DNA of 64,000 nt, taken from the NCBI RefSeq assembly GCF_002094855.1, contig NZ_ARYN01000003.1, positions 1 through 64,000 on the forward strand, written 5' to 3'. The DNA comes from Zunongwangia atlantica 22II14-10F7. Lineage in GTDB: Bacteria > Bacteroidota > Bacteroidia > Flavobacteriales > Flavobacteriaceae. Under the pieces are notes generated by a model. The model did not search any database. It worked only from the letters and a program-made list of their open reading frames with translations, and was not told the origin of the DNA. A program made the translations under genes and the position numbers. Positions within the stretch are counted from its first letter, which is position 1. Each line of letters opens with the position of its first letter. Below are positions 45,994-55,442 of this stretch, in pieces.

Positions 45994-47535
45994 ATGAAAC
46001 AAGTTTTCAACCTCTTTGATTTCTCACAAAAAGTAAATTATAAAACCGAGATTCTGGCAGGGCTAACCGTAGCCATGACGATGATTCCAGAATCCTTATC
46101 CTTTGCAATTCTTGCAGATTTCCCGCCATTAGTAGGATTATACGCCGCTTTTATCATGGGAATAATCACGGCTATTTTTGGTGGCCGCCCAGGTTTGGTT
46201 TCTGGTGGTGCCGGTGCAACGGTGGTGGTTTTAATTGCTTTAATGCAATCACATGGTTTAGAATATGTTTTTGCAGCTGTAGCCATGGCCGGTATTATCC
46301 AGATTGCAGTTGGTGTTTTTAGGCTTGGTAAGTTTATACGATTGGTACCACAACCCGTTATGTTTGGTTTTGTTAACGGTTTGGCGGTTATTATCTTTTC
46401 GGCACAGTTAGAACAATTTAAAGTAATGGTAAATGGTGAAGCCGAATGGTTAACCGGTAGCCCGCTTTTAATTATGCTTGCCCTGGTAGCTCTAACTATC
46501 GCAATTATTTTAGTTTTCCCTAAGATCACCAAAGCAGTACCGCCATCTTTAGTAGCGATATTGGTTGTTTTTGCGATCGTTTATTTCTTCGGAATCGACA
46601 CTAAACAGGTTAAAGATATTGCTTCGGTAAGCGGAAGTTTACCTCCGTTTCACATTCCGCAGGTACCGCTAACTTTAGAAACACTAAAGATCATTTTCCC
46701 ATACGGACTTATCATGGCAGCGGTTGGATTAACTGAAGGTTTACTTACCTTAAACCTGGTAGACGAAATTACAGGAACCCGCGGCCGTAGTAATAAAGAA
46801 TGTGTTGCACAGGGAACCGCGAATATTGCTAATGGATTTTTCTTTGGAATGGGTGGCTGCCCTATGTTGGCACAAACGCTGGTAAATCTATCTTCTGGAT
46901 CTCGAGCCAGACTTTCAGGAATTATCGCTGCAATTACTATTTTGATAATTATTCTTGTTGGTGCCCCGGTAATCGAATTATTACCAATGGCTGCACTTAC
47001 GGGTGTAATGATCATGGTAGCTTTTGGAACTTTTGAATGGGCGAGTTTTAAAACGCTTAACAAAATGCCTAAACACGATATTTTTGTGATGGTTGTGGTG
47101 ACTTTAATCACCATTCTACTTCATAATCTTGCGCTTGCTGTACTTATTGGAGTGATTATCTCGGCATTGGTTTTTGCATGGGATAACGCAAAAAGAATTC
47201 GTGCAAGAAAACGTATTGATGAAAATGGTGTAAAACATTATGAGATTTACGGACCACTTTTCTTTGGTTCTACCACCGCTTTTAATGAAAAATTCGATGT
47301 TTTAAACGATCCTAAAGAAGTGATCGTAGATTTTTCTGAAAGTAGAATTGTAGACATGTCTGGTATCGAAGCCGTGAACAAACTAACCGAACGTTATGCT
47401 AAACAAGGCAAAAAACTACATTTAAGACATCTTAGCCAGGATTGCCGACAATTATTAAGCAATGCTGATGCTATTATTGAAGTAAATATTATAGAAGATC
47501 CTACGTACCGAGTAGTTACCGATAAGGTGCAGTAG
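45994..47535 (+). CDS. SulP family anion transporter with STAS domain
   Basis: A 513-residue transporter of the SLC26/SulP family (sulfate, bicarbonate or other anions). The transmembrane part (about 15-395, some 12 helices) begins with LAGLTVAMTMIPESLSFAILADFPPLVGLYAAF and has GGRPGLVSGGAGATVVV early on, typical of the family. A cytoplasmic STAS domain (about 410-510) has KEVIVDFSESRIVDMSGIEAVNKL, including the phosphorylatable serine region. No carbonic anhydrase or sulfur genes are nearby, so substrate is open; bicarbonate is common in marine relatives (inference). Bidirectional terminator after it. Confidence 0.93.
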   Translation: MKQVFNLFDFSQKVNYKTEILAGLTVAMTMIPESLSFAILADFPPLVGLYAAFIMGIITAIFGGRPGLVSGGAGATVVVLIALMQSHGLEYVFAAVAMAGIIQIAVGVFRLGKFIRLVPQPVMFGFVNGLAVIIFSAQLEQFKVMVNGEAEWLTGSPLLIMLALVALTIAIILVFPKITKAVPPSLVAILVVFAIVYFFGIDTKQVKDIASVSGSLPPFHIPQVPLTLETLKIIFPYGLIMAAVGLTEGLLTLNLVDEITGTRGRSNKECVAQGTANIANGFFFGMGGCPMLAQTLVNLSSGSRARLSGIIAAITILIIILVGAPVIELLPMAALTGVMIMVAFGTFEWASFKTLNKMPKHDIFVMVVVTLITILLHNLALAVLIGVIISALVFAWDNAKRIRARKRIDENGVKHYEIYGPLFFGSTTAFNEKFDVLNDPKEVIVDFSESRIVDMSGIEAVNKLTERYAKQGKKLHLRHLSQDCRQLLSNADAIIEVNIIEDPTYRVVTDKVQ

Positions 47536-47552
47536 ATTTCTCTTAATGAAAT

Positions 47553-47602
47553 AAAAAAAGGGTTTCAAAATACCGAAATTCGATATTTTGAAGCCCTTTT
47601 TT
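47553..47602. terminator. Bidirectional terminator between SulP and DUF5686-like genes
   Basis: GGGTTTCAAAATA pairs with TATTTTGAAGCCC (one G-T pair) with A7 on the left and T6 on the right. Confidence 0.9.
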
Positions 47603-47617
47603 AGTATTAAAAACTCT

Positions 47618-49129
47618 CTATTCTGCTTCTGCAGATTCGTCTAAAGAACTGAAGGATTTAATCGCTTCGTTAGGTTCCATGATATTATATCCATCCCAAA
47701 ACTCAGCATTATACTTTTTAAATTCCTTATAATCGAAATTATTATTGGTTTCTAAAGATGCATACGCGTCTTTACTTAAGCTTTCGTCATCGTAAATGAT
47801 CCACTGTGATTTAGAAACATTACTGGCGATAATATCCATTTCCAGGTCTAATTCTTTAAGACGCTTGTTCCAGATCCAGCTTCCTTTTTTAACCAGTAGA
47901 GTTAAAGGTCGATCTACACCAAAGGTATTGCCAGCGCTTCTTTCGATGTATTTAGGATTATATTTTCCGCTTTCATTCTTAGCAAAGATCATTTTTCCGC
48001 TATACACATCTTCTTTATTGCTTACCCCAAAAAGCTTGAATTTCTTTAGCGGTTTTACATTTTCGTAATCCAGGCGATACAGCCCAAAATCTTCGGTACT
48101 CACAAACATTTTCCCTTTAAAATCGGCACCGCGTTTTGGTTCAAAATTAATAACATAGGCAATATCATTCCCAATTTGAGTATAGCCCGCCACCTCGAAT
48201 TCGTATTTCCTGGATTTTTCAAAAACATCTAAAGTGAGATCTTCTTGCCAGAACATTCCTTTTAAGTTACTACCTATTCGATATTTGAGTCCTTTTGCGA
48301 TACTTTCATAGCGTTTTATACTGTCTTTTGCTTTCTCCTCGGGTGTTTTTTCTTTAGGCTCGGCAGCTTCCATATCTTCAAGAAATTCTTCGCTATCCAT
48401 TTTTACACCCAAAAGACCCGATTTTACTTTTACGTAAGTATCTTCTCCCAAATTGTCTTTAATAATTTGTTCTAAACGCTCGCCCAGTTCTTCGACACCT
48501 TCCTCGTTAGTTGGATTGTAGAGATTAGCTATTTTTATAGGCTGAATTTTTTGCTCTTCATAATTTCCGTAGAAATCACCAAGATATTCAGTATAACTAT
48601 CTACATATCGCGGAATCTGGCTAAGCGCATTATTCACAAATTTCTGGTCGATCTCTGGGATGGTACTTTCTTCAACTTCCATATCTAAACGGCTTATATT
48701 GTTGAAAAAAGAGCTACGATAAAAGAAACGTTTTTTAGTTAAATCGAAATTATAATTAGAATCGATATTGGCCATTACGCGCTCTAAAATTTCTTCGCCT
48801 GTAAGGTTTTTATCTGAAAGAAAAACTTCGGTTAAAGCTATAGAAGACGGCTTAATAAACAGCGTATCCTTTAAAGCTGAAACGGCGATCTCGGTTTCTT
48901 CGTAACCTAGGGAAGAGATTTTAATTTTGGTCTCGGCTAAAGTTCCTTCGGGAAGCACAAAAACTCCCTCGTCGTTAGTAACCACTCCTTTGTTTTCGCC
49001 ATACTGGATAGTTGCAAAAGGAATAATTTCTTTAGTTTGAGCGTCGGCCAGCACGGCAGAAATTTCGAGTTGCTGACTAAAAACACTAGACGAAATAAGC
49101 AAAAGCGCCTTAATAATCAATGTTCGCAT
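47618..49129 (-). CDS. CarboxypepD_reg-like domain outer-membrane-associated protein (DUF5686-like)
   Basis: A 503-residue exported protein. Signal peptide 1-19 (SSSVFSQ), then a carboxypeptidase-regulatory-like beta domain (about 20-100: LEISAVLADAQTKEIIPFATIQYG, VVTNDEGVFVLPEG). The DUF5686-like body follows, with LTGEEILERVMANIDSNYNFDLTKKRFFYRSS and later FKGKMFVSTEDFGLYRLDYENVKPLK. It lacks the long C-terminal beta-barrel of full DUF5686 proteins (usually about 800 residues), so it is a short form. Function unknown; the location is probably the periplasm or outer membrane. Single gene between two terminator-marked units. Confidence 0.82.
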   Translation of the reverse strand: MRTLIIKALLLISSSVFSQQLEISAVLADAQTKEIIPFATIQYGENKGVVTNDEGVFVLPEGTLAETKIKISSLGYEETEIAVSALKDTLFIKPSSIALTEVFLSDKNLTGEEILERVMANIDSNYNFDLTKKRFFYRSSFFNNISRLDMEVEESTIPEIDQKFVNNALSQIPRYVDSYTEYLGDFYGNYEEQKIQPIKIANLYNPTNEEGVEELGERLEQIIKDNLGEDTYVKVKSGLLGVKMDSEEFLEDMEAAEPKEKTPEEKAKDSIKRYESIAKGLKYRIGSNLKGMFWQEDLTLDVFEKSRKYEFEVAGYTQIGNDIAYVINFEPKRGADFKGKMFVSTEDFGLYRLDYENVKPLKKFKLFGVSNKEDVYSGKMIFAKNESGKYNPKYIERSAGNTFGVDRPLTLLVKKGSWIWNKRLKELDLEMDIIASNVSKSQWIIYDDESLSKDAYASLETNNNFDYKEFKKYNAEFWDGYNIMEPNEAIKSFSSLDESAEAE

Positions 49130-49343
49130 TTTGATGATGGTTTAGTTAGATGAACTATCTAAAAAGACGTTTACAGTTAAAAACCGTTACACAAATTTTA
49201 GATTTTTAATAGATGTTATAGATTGAGTTTGTTTACTTAACGCACAATCATCAATAAATATTATAAAATATCTAACATTGGTTTGGGCTACACTCTTCAG
49301 AATAATTGTATTTTTAAGCAAAGAATGCCTAAAGGTCTAATCT

Positions 49344-50774
49344 ATGCCAATTAACGTTCAGGGGGATAAGGAGTTTCAAAATATAACTTCTATTCAAAAT
49401 AAAGCCCTTCGTATTAATCTTAATGAAAACATCTACGGAACTTTTGCTGAAATTGGCGCAGGCCAGGAAACGGTAAGAAACTTTTTTAGAGCACCTAATC
49501 CTACCGGCACTATTGCCAAAACCATGAGTGCTTACGATAAGGATTTTAGTGATGCGATTTATGGCGCCGAACCTGCTAAGAGATACGTAACAGAACCTCG
49601 CCTTAAAGCTATGATGGCTTACGAAACCGGACTCATAGAAAAACGTATTTCCCGGCTAAAGCACCCCAATAAACTCTTCTTTAGTTTTGCAAATACGGTT
49701 GCGACTATAGATTGGGCAAAAAAATATAAAGGTCACGGTTGGATTGGGATTAGATATCAAACTACGCCAAAAGAAGAATATAACGAGATTATAATGCATG
49801 TGCAGCTACATGAAAATAAGGCCGCACAACAGCAAATAAGCCTTGGGATTATGGGCGTAAATCTAATTTATGCAGCTTATTATCATCACGACGATCCTAA
49901 AACCTTACTTAAACATCTTTATGATCATTTAAGTCCAGATAAAATTGAAATTGACACCATTAATTTTACGGGTCCAACTTTTAAAGATGTAGACAATCGC
50001 TTAATGAGTTTACAACTGGTTAGAAATGGAATGACAGATGCGGTGATGTTTGCCCCGTCTGGTCACAATGTGCTACCAGCAAACCTATTATATAAAAAGA
50101 ATATTCTTACACTTCGCGGAAGTTTTAGACCGGTTACCAATGTAAACATTAGCATGTACGAAAAATCATTGCAAATGTTTATGGAAGAACACGAAGTAGA
50201 ACGAGCTGCCACAGAAGTTATCTTTGAAATGACACTTTTTAACCTGAAGGCTGAAGGTGATGAAATCGATGAGAAAGACTTTTTAAATCGTGCAGATTTG
50301 CTTTGCGCTTTGGGACATACGGTGATGATCTCTAACTTTCAGCAATATTATAAAGTTGTAGATTATTTTGCTCAGTTCACTGCAGAACAGATTGGGCTTA
50401 CCATGGGCGTAACCACGCTAATTGATATTTTTGACGACAAATATTATAAAGAATTAAGCGGCGGAATTTTAGAGGCCTTCGGAATTCTATTTGCCAGAAA
50501 TGTGAATATTTACCTTTATCCGGCCAAAGACGAAGAAACGGGAGAAATCTTATCTACCAAAAACTTAAGGGTTAATAATAATACCCGCGGATTGTATAAT
50601 TTCTTTAAACAGAACGATCGTATTATCGATATTACAGATTTTGAAGAGCAATCTTTAGATATTAACTCCAGAAAGATCCACGAAATGATTATTGAAGGTA
50701 AAGATGGTTGGGAAACCATGCTTCCAGAAACTGTAACCAAACTAATTAAAGAAAAACAGATGTTCCATAAGTAA
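49344..50774 (+). CDS. Conserved protein of unknown function (476 aa, soluble)
   Basis: I do not recognise a named domain. The 476-residue protein has no signal peptide or membrane helix. Its N-terminal third has a striking motif-like run: NIYGTFAEIGAGQETVRNFFR, then TGTIAKTMSAYDKDFSDAIYG and KRYVTEPRLKAMMAYE. The middle has KHPNKLFFSFANTVATIDWAKKYKGHGWIGIRYQ. The C-terminus reads NNNTRGLYNFFKQNDRIIDITDFE. I recall similar proteins in distant phyla carrying inconsistent names (adenylyltransferase, TonB receptor); none is supported here. The GAGQ loop could bind a nucleotide or phosphate (speculation). Single gene with terminator at 50829-50856. Confidence 0.8.
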   Translation: MPINVQGDKEFQNITSIQNKALRINLNENIYGTFAEIGAGQETVRNFFRAPNPTGTIAKTMSAYDKDFSDAIYGAEPAKRYVTEPRLKAMMAYETGLIEKRISRLKHPNKLFFSFANTVATIDWAKKYKGHGWIGIRYQTTPKEEYNEIIMHVQLHENKAAQQQISLGIMGVNLIYAAYYHHDDPKTLLKHLYDHLSPDKIEIDTINFTGPTFKDVDNRLMSLQLVRNGMTDAVMFAPSGHNVLPANLLYKKNILTLRGSFRPVTNVNISMYEKSLQMFMEEHEVERAATEVIFEMTLFNLKAEGDEIDEKDFLNRADLLCALGHTVMISNFQQYYKVVDYFAQFTAEQIGLTMGVTTLIDIFDDKYYKELSGGILEAFGILFARNVNIYLYPAKDEETGEILSTKNLRVNNNTRGLYNFFKQNDRIIDITDFEEQSLDINSRKIHEMIIEGKDGWETMLPETVTKLIKEKQMFHK

Positions 50775-50828
50775 TTACCTCTTAAAAAAACATCTCTAAA
50801 TTATCGAATATCGCATCATAGTTAAAAC

Positions 50829-50856
50829 AAAAATCCCGGCAGTGCCGGGATTTTTT
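50829..50856. terminator. Bidirectional terminator
   Basis: TCCCGGC and GCCGGGA form a GC-rich 7-bp stem with a 3-base loop, flanked by A5 and T6, between the convergent unknown gene and M1 peptidase. Confidence 0.93.
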
Positions 50857-50876
50857 ATGATATGATTAAAGTTATT

Positions 50877-52826
50877 CTAGTTTTGATAGAAAGACTGTGC
50901 TGGCCAGCTATCGTTAGAATAATCTACATCTGGTAAGATTTTATCTGGATCGATCTCGACACTTTTTGGAGCTTTATCTGTTTCCACTAAGTGACTCCAG
51001 GTATCGCCACGTTGCCAGATTTCTACAGGAAGCGTAAGATCTTCAGTAGATCCATCCTGATAAGTGATTTTCAGTTTAACCGGCATTGGTACTTCACCTT
51101 TATTTGCCAGGTTGATGATGAAACCTTTTCCTTCTCTATTTCCACGAATACCTTCGATAGCAAGGTCGATATTTCCTGTTCCGTAGAACCAGCTACCAAA
51201 GAACCATGACAGATTTTCGCCTGCTACATTTTCGATGTGATTAAAGAAATCTTTTGGTTGTGGGTGCTTGTATGCCCAGGTTTTAATGTAAGATTTAAAT
51301 GCATTATCAAATCTTTCGTGCCCTAACACATATTCTCTTAGCATATATAAACCAACTGCTGGTTTGTAATAAGCCACCATCCCAAGATTTCTAAGATTTG
51401 CTACATCTGGATACGTATCGATTCCCTCACGAGTATCAGACTTAAACCAACCTGTCATATTTCTGGTTTGATTAAGGCTTGTTGGATATTCCCCAAATTC
51501 CTGAGTACTATAATAGTTAATAAAGGTATTAAAACCTTCATCCATCCATGCGTATCTTCTTTCGTTAGATCCTACGATCATTGGGAACCAGTTGTGACCA
51601 AATTCGTGATCTGTAACTCCCCAAAGCGAAGCTCCTTTACTTCTCCAACCACAAAAGTTAAGACCAGGATATTCCATCCCACCAATTTCAGCAGCAACGT
51701 TAGTAGCTACCGGCCAAGGGAACTCAAACCATCTGTTAGAGTAATTCTCTATTGAATGTTTACTATATTCTGTAGATCTTCCCCATGCGTCGTTACCTGC
51801 ACTTTCTTTTGGATATACAGATTGTGCTAAGATATCTTTACCGCTTGGCAAATCGATCTTTGCAGCATCCCAAATAAATGCATTAGAAGAAGCAAAAGCA
51901 ATATCGTGAGAGTTCTCCATTTCAAAATGCCACGTAAGTGTTCCTTCCTGTTTTGCTCTTAAAGATGCATCTTTAATTTCGTCTTCGCCAACAATAGTTA
52001 CAGTCTCGTCACTTTTTCTGGCTTTATCCAAACGCTCTCTCATTTTAGCTGAAAGTACCTGGCGTTCGTTTACTAATTCACCAGAACCTACAACAATATG
52101 ATCCCAAGGTGCTGTGATTTCGTAATCAAAATCACCATACTCTAAATAAAATTCTCCTGCACCAAGATATGGCTCAACATTCCAACCTTCGATATCATCG
52201 TAAACCGCTGTACGAGGATACCATTGTGCCATCGCATAAATAGTACCATCTTCTACGGCCAATCTTCCCATACGATCCATTCCTTTTACCGGAATCTTAT
52301 AGGTAAAATTCATAGAAACTGTTGCAGTACCACCATTTGCTTTAATTGGCTCATCAAACCAAACCTGCATTCTGGTATCATTAATAATATGCTTAGAAGA
52401 AGTACTTCTTCCTGTTTTAGCCTGAAGGTTTGAAATTTCGTAACCACCATCTACATCTCCATTATACCTGTTACCTCCAATTGGAGTAGTTAATGTTCCG
52501 CGAGAATTTTCTGTAAAGCGGTTTTGCTCTAAATATAACCAGATAAAAGGTAATTCATCTGGACTGTTATTGGTATACGAAAGCGTAACTTTTCCGGTTA
52601 ATGTATGTGCCTCGTCGTCTAAAGTTGCTTTAATTTCGTAATCGGCTTCGTTTTGCCAGTAATCTGGACCTGGAACTCCTGAAGCTGAACGGTAACGATT
52701 ACCGGTACGATTCATAAATTCATCAAAATCCTGCTGATTGCTCCCTACTACTTCCTGAGCCTGAGACATAAAGCTAAAAGCTCCTGTGAAAGCTAAGGCA
52801 AGTACAGCCTTTGAAAAATATTTCAT
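50877..52826 (-). CDS. M1 family metallopeptidase, secreted
   Basis: A 649-residue aminopeptidase of the gluzincin M1 family. Signal peptide 1-24 (FSFMSQAQ); the mature protein starts with an N-terminal beta domain. The catalytic centre is complete: H407-E408-F-G-H411 and third zinc ligand E430 after exactly 18 residues. The substrate-binding GxMEN motif appears as GGMEY, a change seen in the Bacteroidota secreted branch, so a strict aminopeptidase role is less sure. The end (about 560-649) is a beta domain with the hydrophobic [23 protein letters not shown]. Probably periplasmic or outer-membrane peptide utilisation. Confidence 0.92.
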   Translation of the reverse strand: MKYFSKAVLALAFTGAFSFMSQAQEVVGSNQQDFDEFMNRTGNRYRSASGVPGPDYWQNEADYEIKATLDDEAHTLTGKVTLSYTNNSPDELPFIWLYLEQNRFTENSRGTLTTPIGGNRYNGDVDGGYEISNLQAKTGRSTSSKHIINDTRMQVWFDEPIKANGGTATVSMNFTYKIPVKGMDRMGRLAVEDGTIYAMAQWYPRTAVYDDIEGWNVEPYLGAGEFYLEYGDFDYEITAPWDHIVVGSGELVNERQVLSAKMRERLDKARKSDETVTIVGEDEIKDASLRAKQEGTLTWHFEMENSHDIAFASSNAFIWDAAKIDLPSGKDILAQSVYPKESAGNDAWGRSTEYSKHSIENYSNRWFEFPWPVATNVAAEIGGMEYPGLNFCGWRSKGASLWGVTDHEFGHNWFPMIVGSNERRYAWMDEGFNTFINYYSTQEFGEYPTSLNQTRNMTGWFKSDTREGIDTYPDVANLRNLGMVAYYKPAVGLYMLREYVLGHERFDNAFKSYIKTWAYKHPQPKDFFNHIENVAGENLSWFFGSWFYGTGNIDLAIEGIRGNREGKGFIINLANKGEVPMPVKLKITYQDGSTEDLTLPVEIWQRGDTWSHLVETDKAPKSVEIDPDKILPDVDYSNDSWPAQSFYQN

Positions 52827-52985
52827 TTTTAAAATTTTTATTTAGTCGTCGCTAATTTAAAGAAAGTATTAAGAAAAATGTATTAAAACATTAAGGAAAA
52901 TAAGCAAGTAAATCGATTAACTAATTATTGCTGAAATTCGATAATTTCAGGATAAATTTATTTTGCATAAAAATGAGGAAAATTA

Positions 52986-53438
52986 TTATTGCTTTGCGCT
53001 GCGATCGTACATGATGATACTTCCTGCTACAGAAACATTTATACTTAAAGTTGACTTGAATTTCACTAGAAAATGAGATTTTTCTATAGCTTGCTTAGAA
53101 AGACCGTGATCCTCGGCTCCTAAAAGATAAACGCAGCGACGCGGATGTTTAAAAGTTTCTAAATCTTGCGCTTTTTCATCTAATTCTACCCCAACTAACA
53201 TAGCGCCTTTGGGTAAATGCGCATAAAAATCCTCAAAAGTCTCGTAATGAAAATACGGCATTGCGCCAACTGCTTTATGCGTATCACAAGCCTGCTTTGC
53301 ATAGCGATTACCAATGGTAAAAATAAAACTTGCCCCCATATTTTGGGCAGAACGCCATAATACGCCTAAATTTTCAGGAGTTTTTCCATTCTGAATTCCA
53401 ATTCCGAAGAAACCTTGTTCTAGATTATCCACTTTCAT
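52986..53438 (-). CDS. TrmH/SpoU family RNA methyltransferase (short)
   Basis: A 150-residue, one-domain SpoU methyltransferase. Motif 1 is GKTPENLGVLWRSAQNMGASFIF (NxGxxxRxA), motif 2 is VYLLGAEDHGLSKQAI, and motif 3 is KSTLSINVSVAGSIIMYDR, the SAM-binding knot. The size is close to TrmL or the small TrmH group, so tRNA wobble ribose is a plausible target, but the substrate is not fixed. ATG 53438, preceded by CAAGGTA (one base short of a TACCTTTG box on the minus strand). Located 103 bases from the MarR gene. Confidence 0.88.
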   Translation of the reverse strand: MKVDNLEQGFFGIGIQNGKTPENLGVLWRSAQNMGASFIFTIGNRYAKQACDTHKAVGAMPYFHYETFEDFYAHLPKGAMLVGVELDEKAQDLETFKHPRRCVYLLGAEDHGLSKQAIEKSHFLVKFKSTLSINVSVAGSIIMYDRSAKQ

Positions 53439-53540
53439 GGCCGCAAGGTATTATTTTAGATTTAAACCTGAAATTATATAATTTCAGCATAAAATCTTAG
53501 AATTTTGATTCAGAAAAATAAAGGTTTAAATTATCGAATC

Positions 53541-53981
53541 TTACCTCTTTTTTTCGAAACGGCTAAGAAAATTTTTAATAAGCAATTGCATGCTTCCCAA
53601 TTCTTCAACTGGCGTATTTAGCACTCTGGATAAAGAAAACGGAATACGTTTTGCCTTAGTTTTTAACGCCAGCCCGGTTTTAGTGATGCTAACTTTTGCT
53701 TCTAGCGTATCTGGATCCTGATCTTGTAATGTGATAAAAGATTTTTGTTGAAGTGCATTTAAAATTGGTAACAAACTTTCTTTATTTAAATAAAGTTGTC
53801 TTCGAATTTGGCCAATATTAACTTCGTTATTTTCCCATAACATTAGCATCACCAAATATTCTGGATAACTTAACTGAAGCTTTGCCAATACTGGCTGATA
53901 AAGTCTTGAAATAATTCTGGTAGAACCATAAACGGGAAAGCATAGCTGCTCGTTTAAGGTAAGGGTAGATTTAGTAGTCAT
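53541..53981 (-). CDS. MarR family regulator, OhrR-like
   Basis: A 146-residue MarR winged-helix protein. The segment LNEQLCFPVYGSTRIISRLYQPVL carries a cysteine (C15 in LCFPVY) at the place where OhrR regulators sense organic peroxides. The helix-turn-helix follows (VNIGQIRRQLYLNKESLLPILNALQQKSFI) and the wing has DTLEAKVSITKTG. This and the adjacent glutathione peroxidase gene (6 bases upstream on the same strand) argue for peroxide-responsive control of the pair (inference). No Ohr gene is visible in the window. Confidence 0.88.
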   Translation of the reverse strand: MTTKSTLTLNEQLCFPVYGSTRIISRLYQPVLAKLQLSYPEYLVMLMLWENNEVNIGQIRRQLYLNKESLLPILNALQQKSFITLQDQDPDTLEAKVSITKTGLALKTKAKRIPFSLSRVLNTPVEELGSMQLLIKNFLSRFEKKR

Positions 53982-53987
53982 TTTACG

Positions 53988-54464
53988 CTATTTTAGAAGT
54001 TGTTGGATATCCTTTTCTATTTTATCTGGTGAAGTTGTTGGAGCATATCTTTTAAATGGTTCGCCATTTGGAGCGATTAGAAATTTGGTAAAATTCCACT
54101 TAACTCTTTTTCCTAGCATTCCTGGCAGAGCTTTTTTAAGATACTTAAAAATGGGATGAGTATCTTTACCGTTTACATCAATCTTTTTTGTGAGCGGAAA
54201 AGTAACTCCGTAATTAATTTTACAGGTTTCTTCCATCGTTTCGTTAGATAATGGCTCTTGTCCTGCAAATTGATTACAGGGAAAACCAATTACTACCAAA
54301 CCCTGGTCTTTGTATTCCTGATGTAATTTTTCCAGACCTTCAAACTGTGGGGTTAGTCCACATTTTGTAGCGGTATTTACAATTAAAATAGGTTGATTTT
54401 TAAACTGATTAAATTGAAGAGACTGCCCGCCGGCAGTTTTAATATCGAAATCGTAAATTTTCAT
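53988..54464 (-). CDS. Glutathione peroxidase family thiol peroxidase
   Basis: A 158-residue enzyme that reduces peroxides, in bacteria usually with thioredoxin. The peroxidatic C35 lies in NTATKCGLTPQFEGLEKL. The second signature GFPCNQFAGQEP supplies the glutamine of the catalytic tetrad and the likely resolving cysteine, and W with N follow in VKWNFTKFLI. No signal peptide, so cytoplasmic. Selenocysteine is not used. It is read first, then the OhrR-like MarR gene 6 bases later, so regulator and enzyme are co-transcribed. Confidence 0.95.
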   Translation of the reverse strand: MKIYDFDIKTAGGQSLQFNQFKNQPILIVNTATKCGLTPQFEGLEKLHQEYKDQGLVVIGFPCNQFAGQEPLSNETMEETCKINYGVTFPLTKKIDVNGKDTHPIFKYLKKALPGMLGKRVKWNFTKFLIAPNGEPFKRYAPTTSPDKIEKDIQQLLK

Positions 54465-54652
54465 AGCAACTAATTCCCATCTTCTTTTTCAAGCACGAAG
54501 TTCATCAAATCGTACTGTAAATTAAAAGAATCCTCATAAATAAACTTTATGAGGATATTATGTTTTTCTTACTTCAAATTTAAATGAAAATACCGAATAA
54601 TAGGTTTTCTCAACAAAGAAATAATATTATTTAAAATACTGATGATCAGAAT

Positions 54653-55438
54653 CTAAAATAAATTAAAAGCTACCTGTATGGCTCCGTAATCCTGTACTGG
54701 ATTCCAGCTGGCCGTAGCCGATACCGGAAGGGTGAACTTATCGAAAATATTGAGGTCTCTATTATAAATAAATCCAACATTGGTTATACCGGGTTCGTCT
54801 CCATAAAAATGAGCTTCCTGTGGCGCAAAAGACCATGATCCACCTACAAGTCCAGATAAAGACCAGTTGCTTTTATCAAGAATCACATAACTGGCTTCTA
54901 CATAATTTGAATAGGCGTTTCTTAACTGTCCATCGTCATTTATAAAAGTATCCCTACCCTGTACAATTGTACTCCAGGATAATTTTAAAGGTACTTTTTG
55001 AAATTGATACGCCAGGGTTACATCTACAAAATGTGAGGTTGTACTGCGATCGTAGTCAAAGATCTTAGCATCTGGAAAATCACTATAATTATTAATGTCC
55101 CAAATTGCCAAAGACCAACCTTTATGCATAAAACTTACGTAGTAATCAAATTCGGTATAATCTCCATTGAAACCTCTACCACCCCACACACCGGCTTTAA
55201 AAAAACCATTTTTAGAAGTATAGTTTAGATCGACTGCCGTCATTGGGGCATCGGTAACATGCAAACCTTTCCAAAGGTGCATATTCTTTAACTGAAGATT
55301 GAAATGAAACAACTTAGTATCGTCTTCAACTTCATCTTCATTTCGCTCTTCTACGATATTCTCTTCACTCACCTGAGCCCGAGAAATATTACCTGCCAGC
55401 ATCATAGCCAGCAGGCATATATAATGTATCTTTTTCAT
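54653..55438 (-). CDS. Outer-membrane-like protein of the glycerol operon
   Basis: A 261-residue exported protein of no named family. Signal peptide 1-21 (LAGNISRAQ), an acidic stretch (EENIVEERNEDEVEDD, 24-40), then repeated amphipathic beta strands rich in aromatic residues (HFNLQLKNMHLWKGL, FFKAGVWGGRGFNG, FDYYVSFMHKGWSLAIWDI, FVDVTLAYQFQKVPLKLSWS), ending AIQVAFNLF with a terminal aromatic residue. That is the pattern of a small outer-membrane beta-barrel. It begins 4 bases after glpF, so it belongs to the glp operon. Inference: a porin or structural partner for glycerol or glycerol-phosphate uptake. Confidence 0.82.
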   Translation of the reverse strand: MKKIHYICLLAMMLAGNISRAQVSEENIVEERNEDEVEDDTKLFHFNLQLKNMHLWKGLHVTDAPMTAVDLNYTSKNGFFKAGVWGGRGFNGDYTEFDYYVSFMHKGWSLAIWDINNYSDFPDAKIFDYDRSTTSHFVDVTLAYQFQKVPLKLSWSTIVQGRDTFINDDGQLRNAYSNYVEASYVILDKSNWSLSGLVGGSWSFAPQEAHFYGDEPGITNVGFIYNRDLNIFDKFTLPVSATASWNPVQDYGAIQVAFNLF

Positions 55439-55442
55439 TGAA

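Noticed and set aside
46038-47114. Two antisense open frames (164 and 154 codons) within the SulP gene
   Set aside because: The plus-strand frame encodes a full SulP transporter with a STAS domain; the minus-strand frames are compositional shadows.
49344-50774. Nicotinate-nucleotide adenylyltransferase or TonB receptor
   Set aside because: No HxGH nucleotidyltransferase motif, no signal peptide, no plug or barrel; such names are not supported by the sequence.
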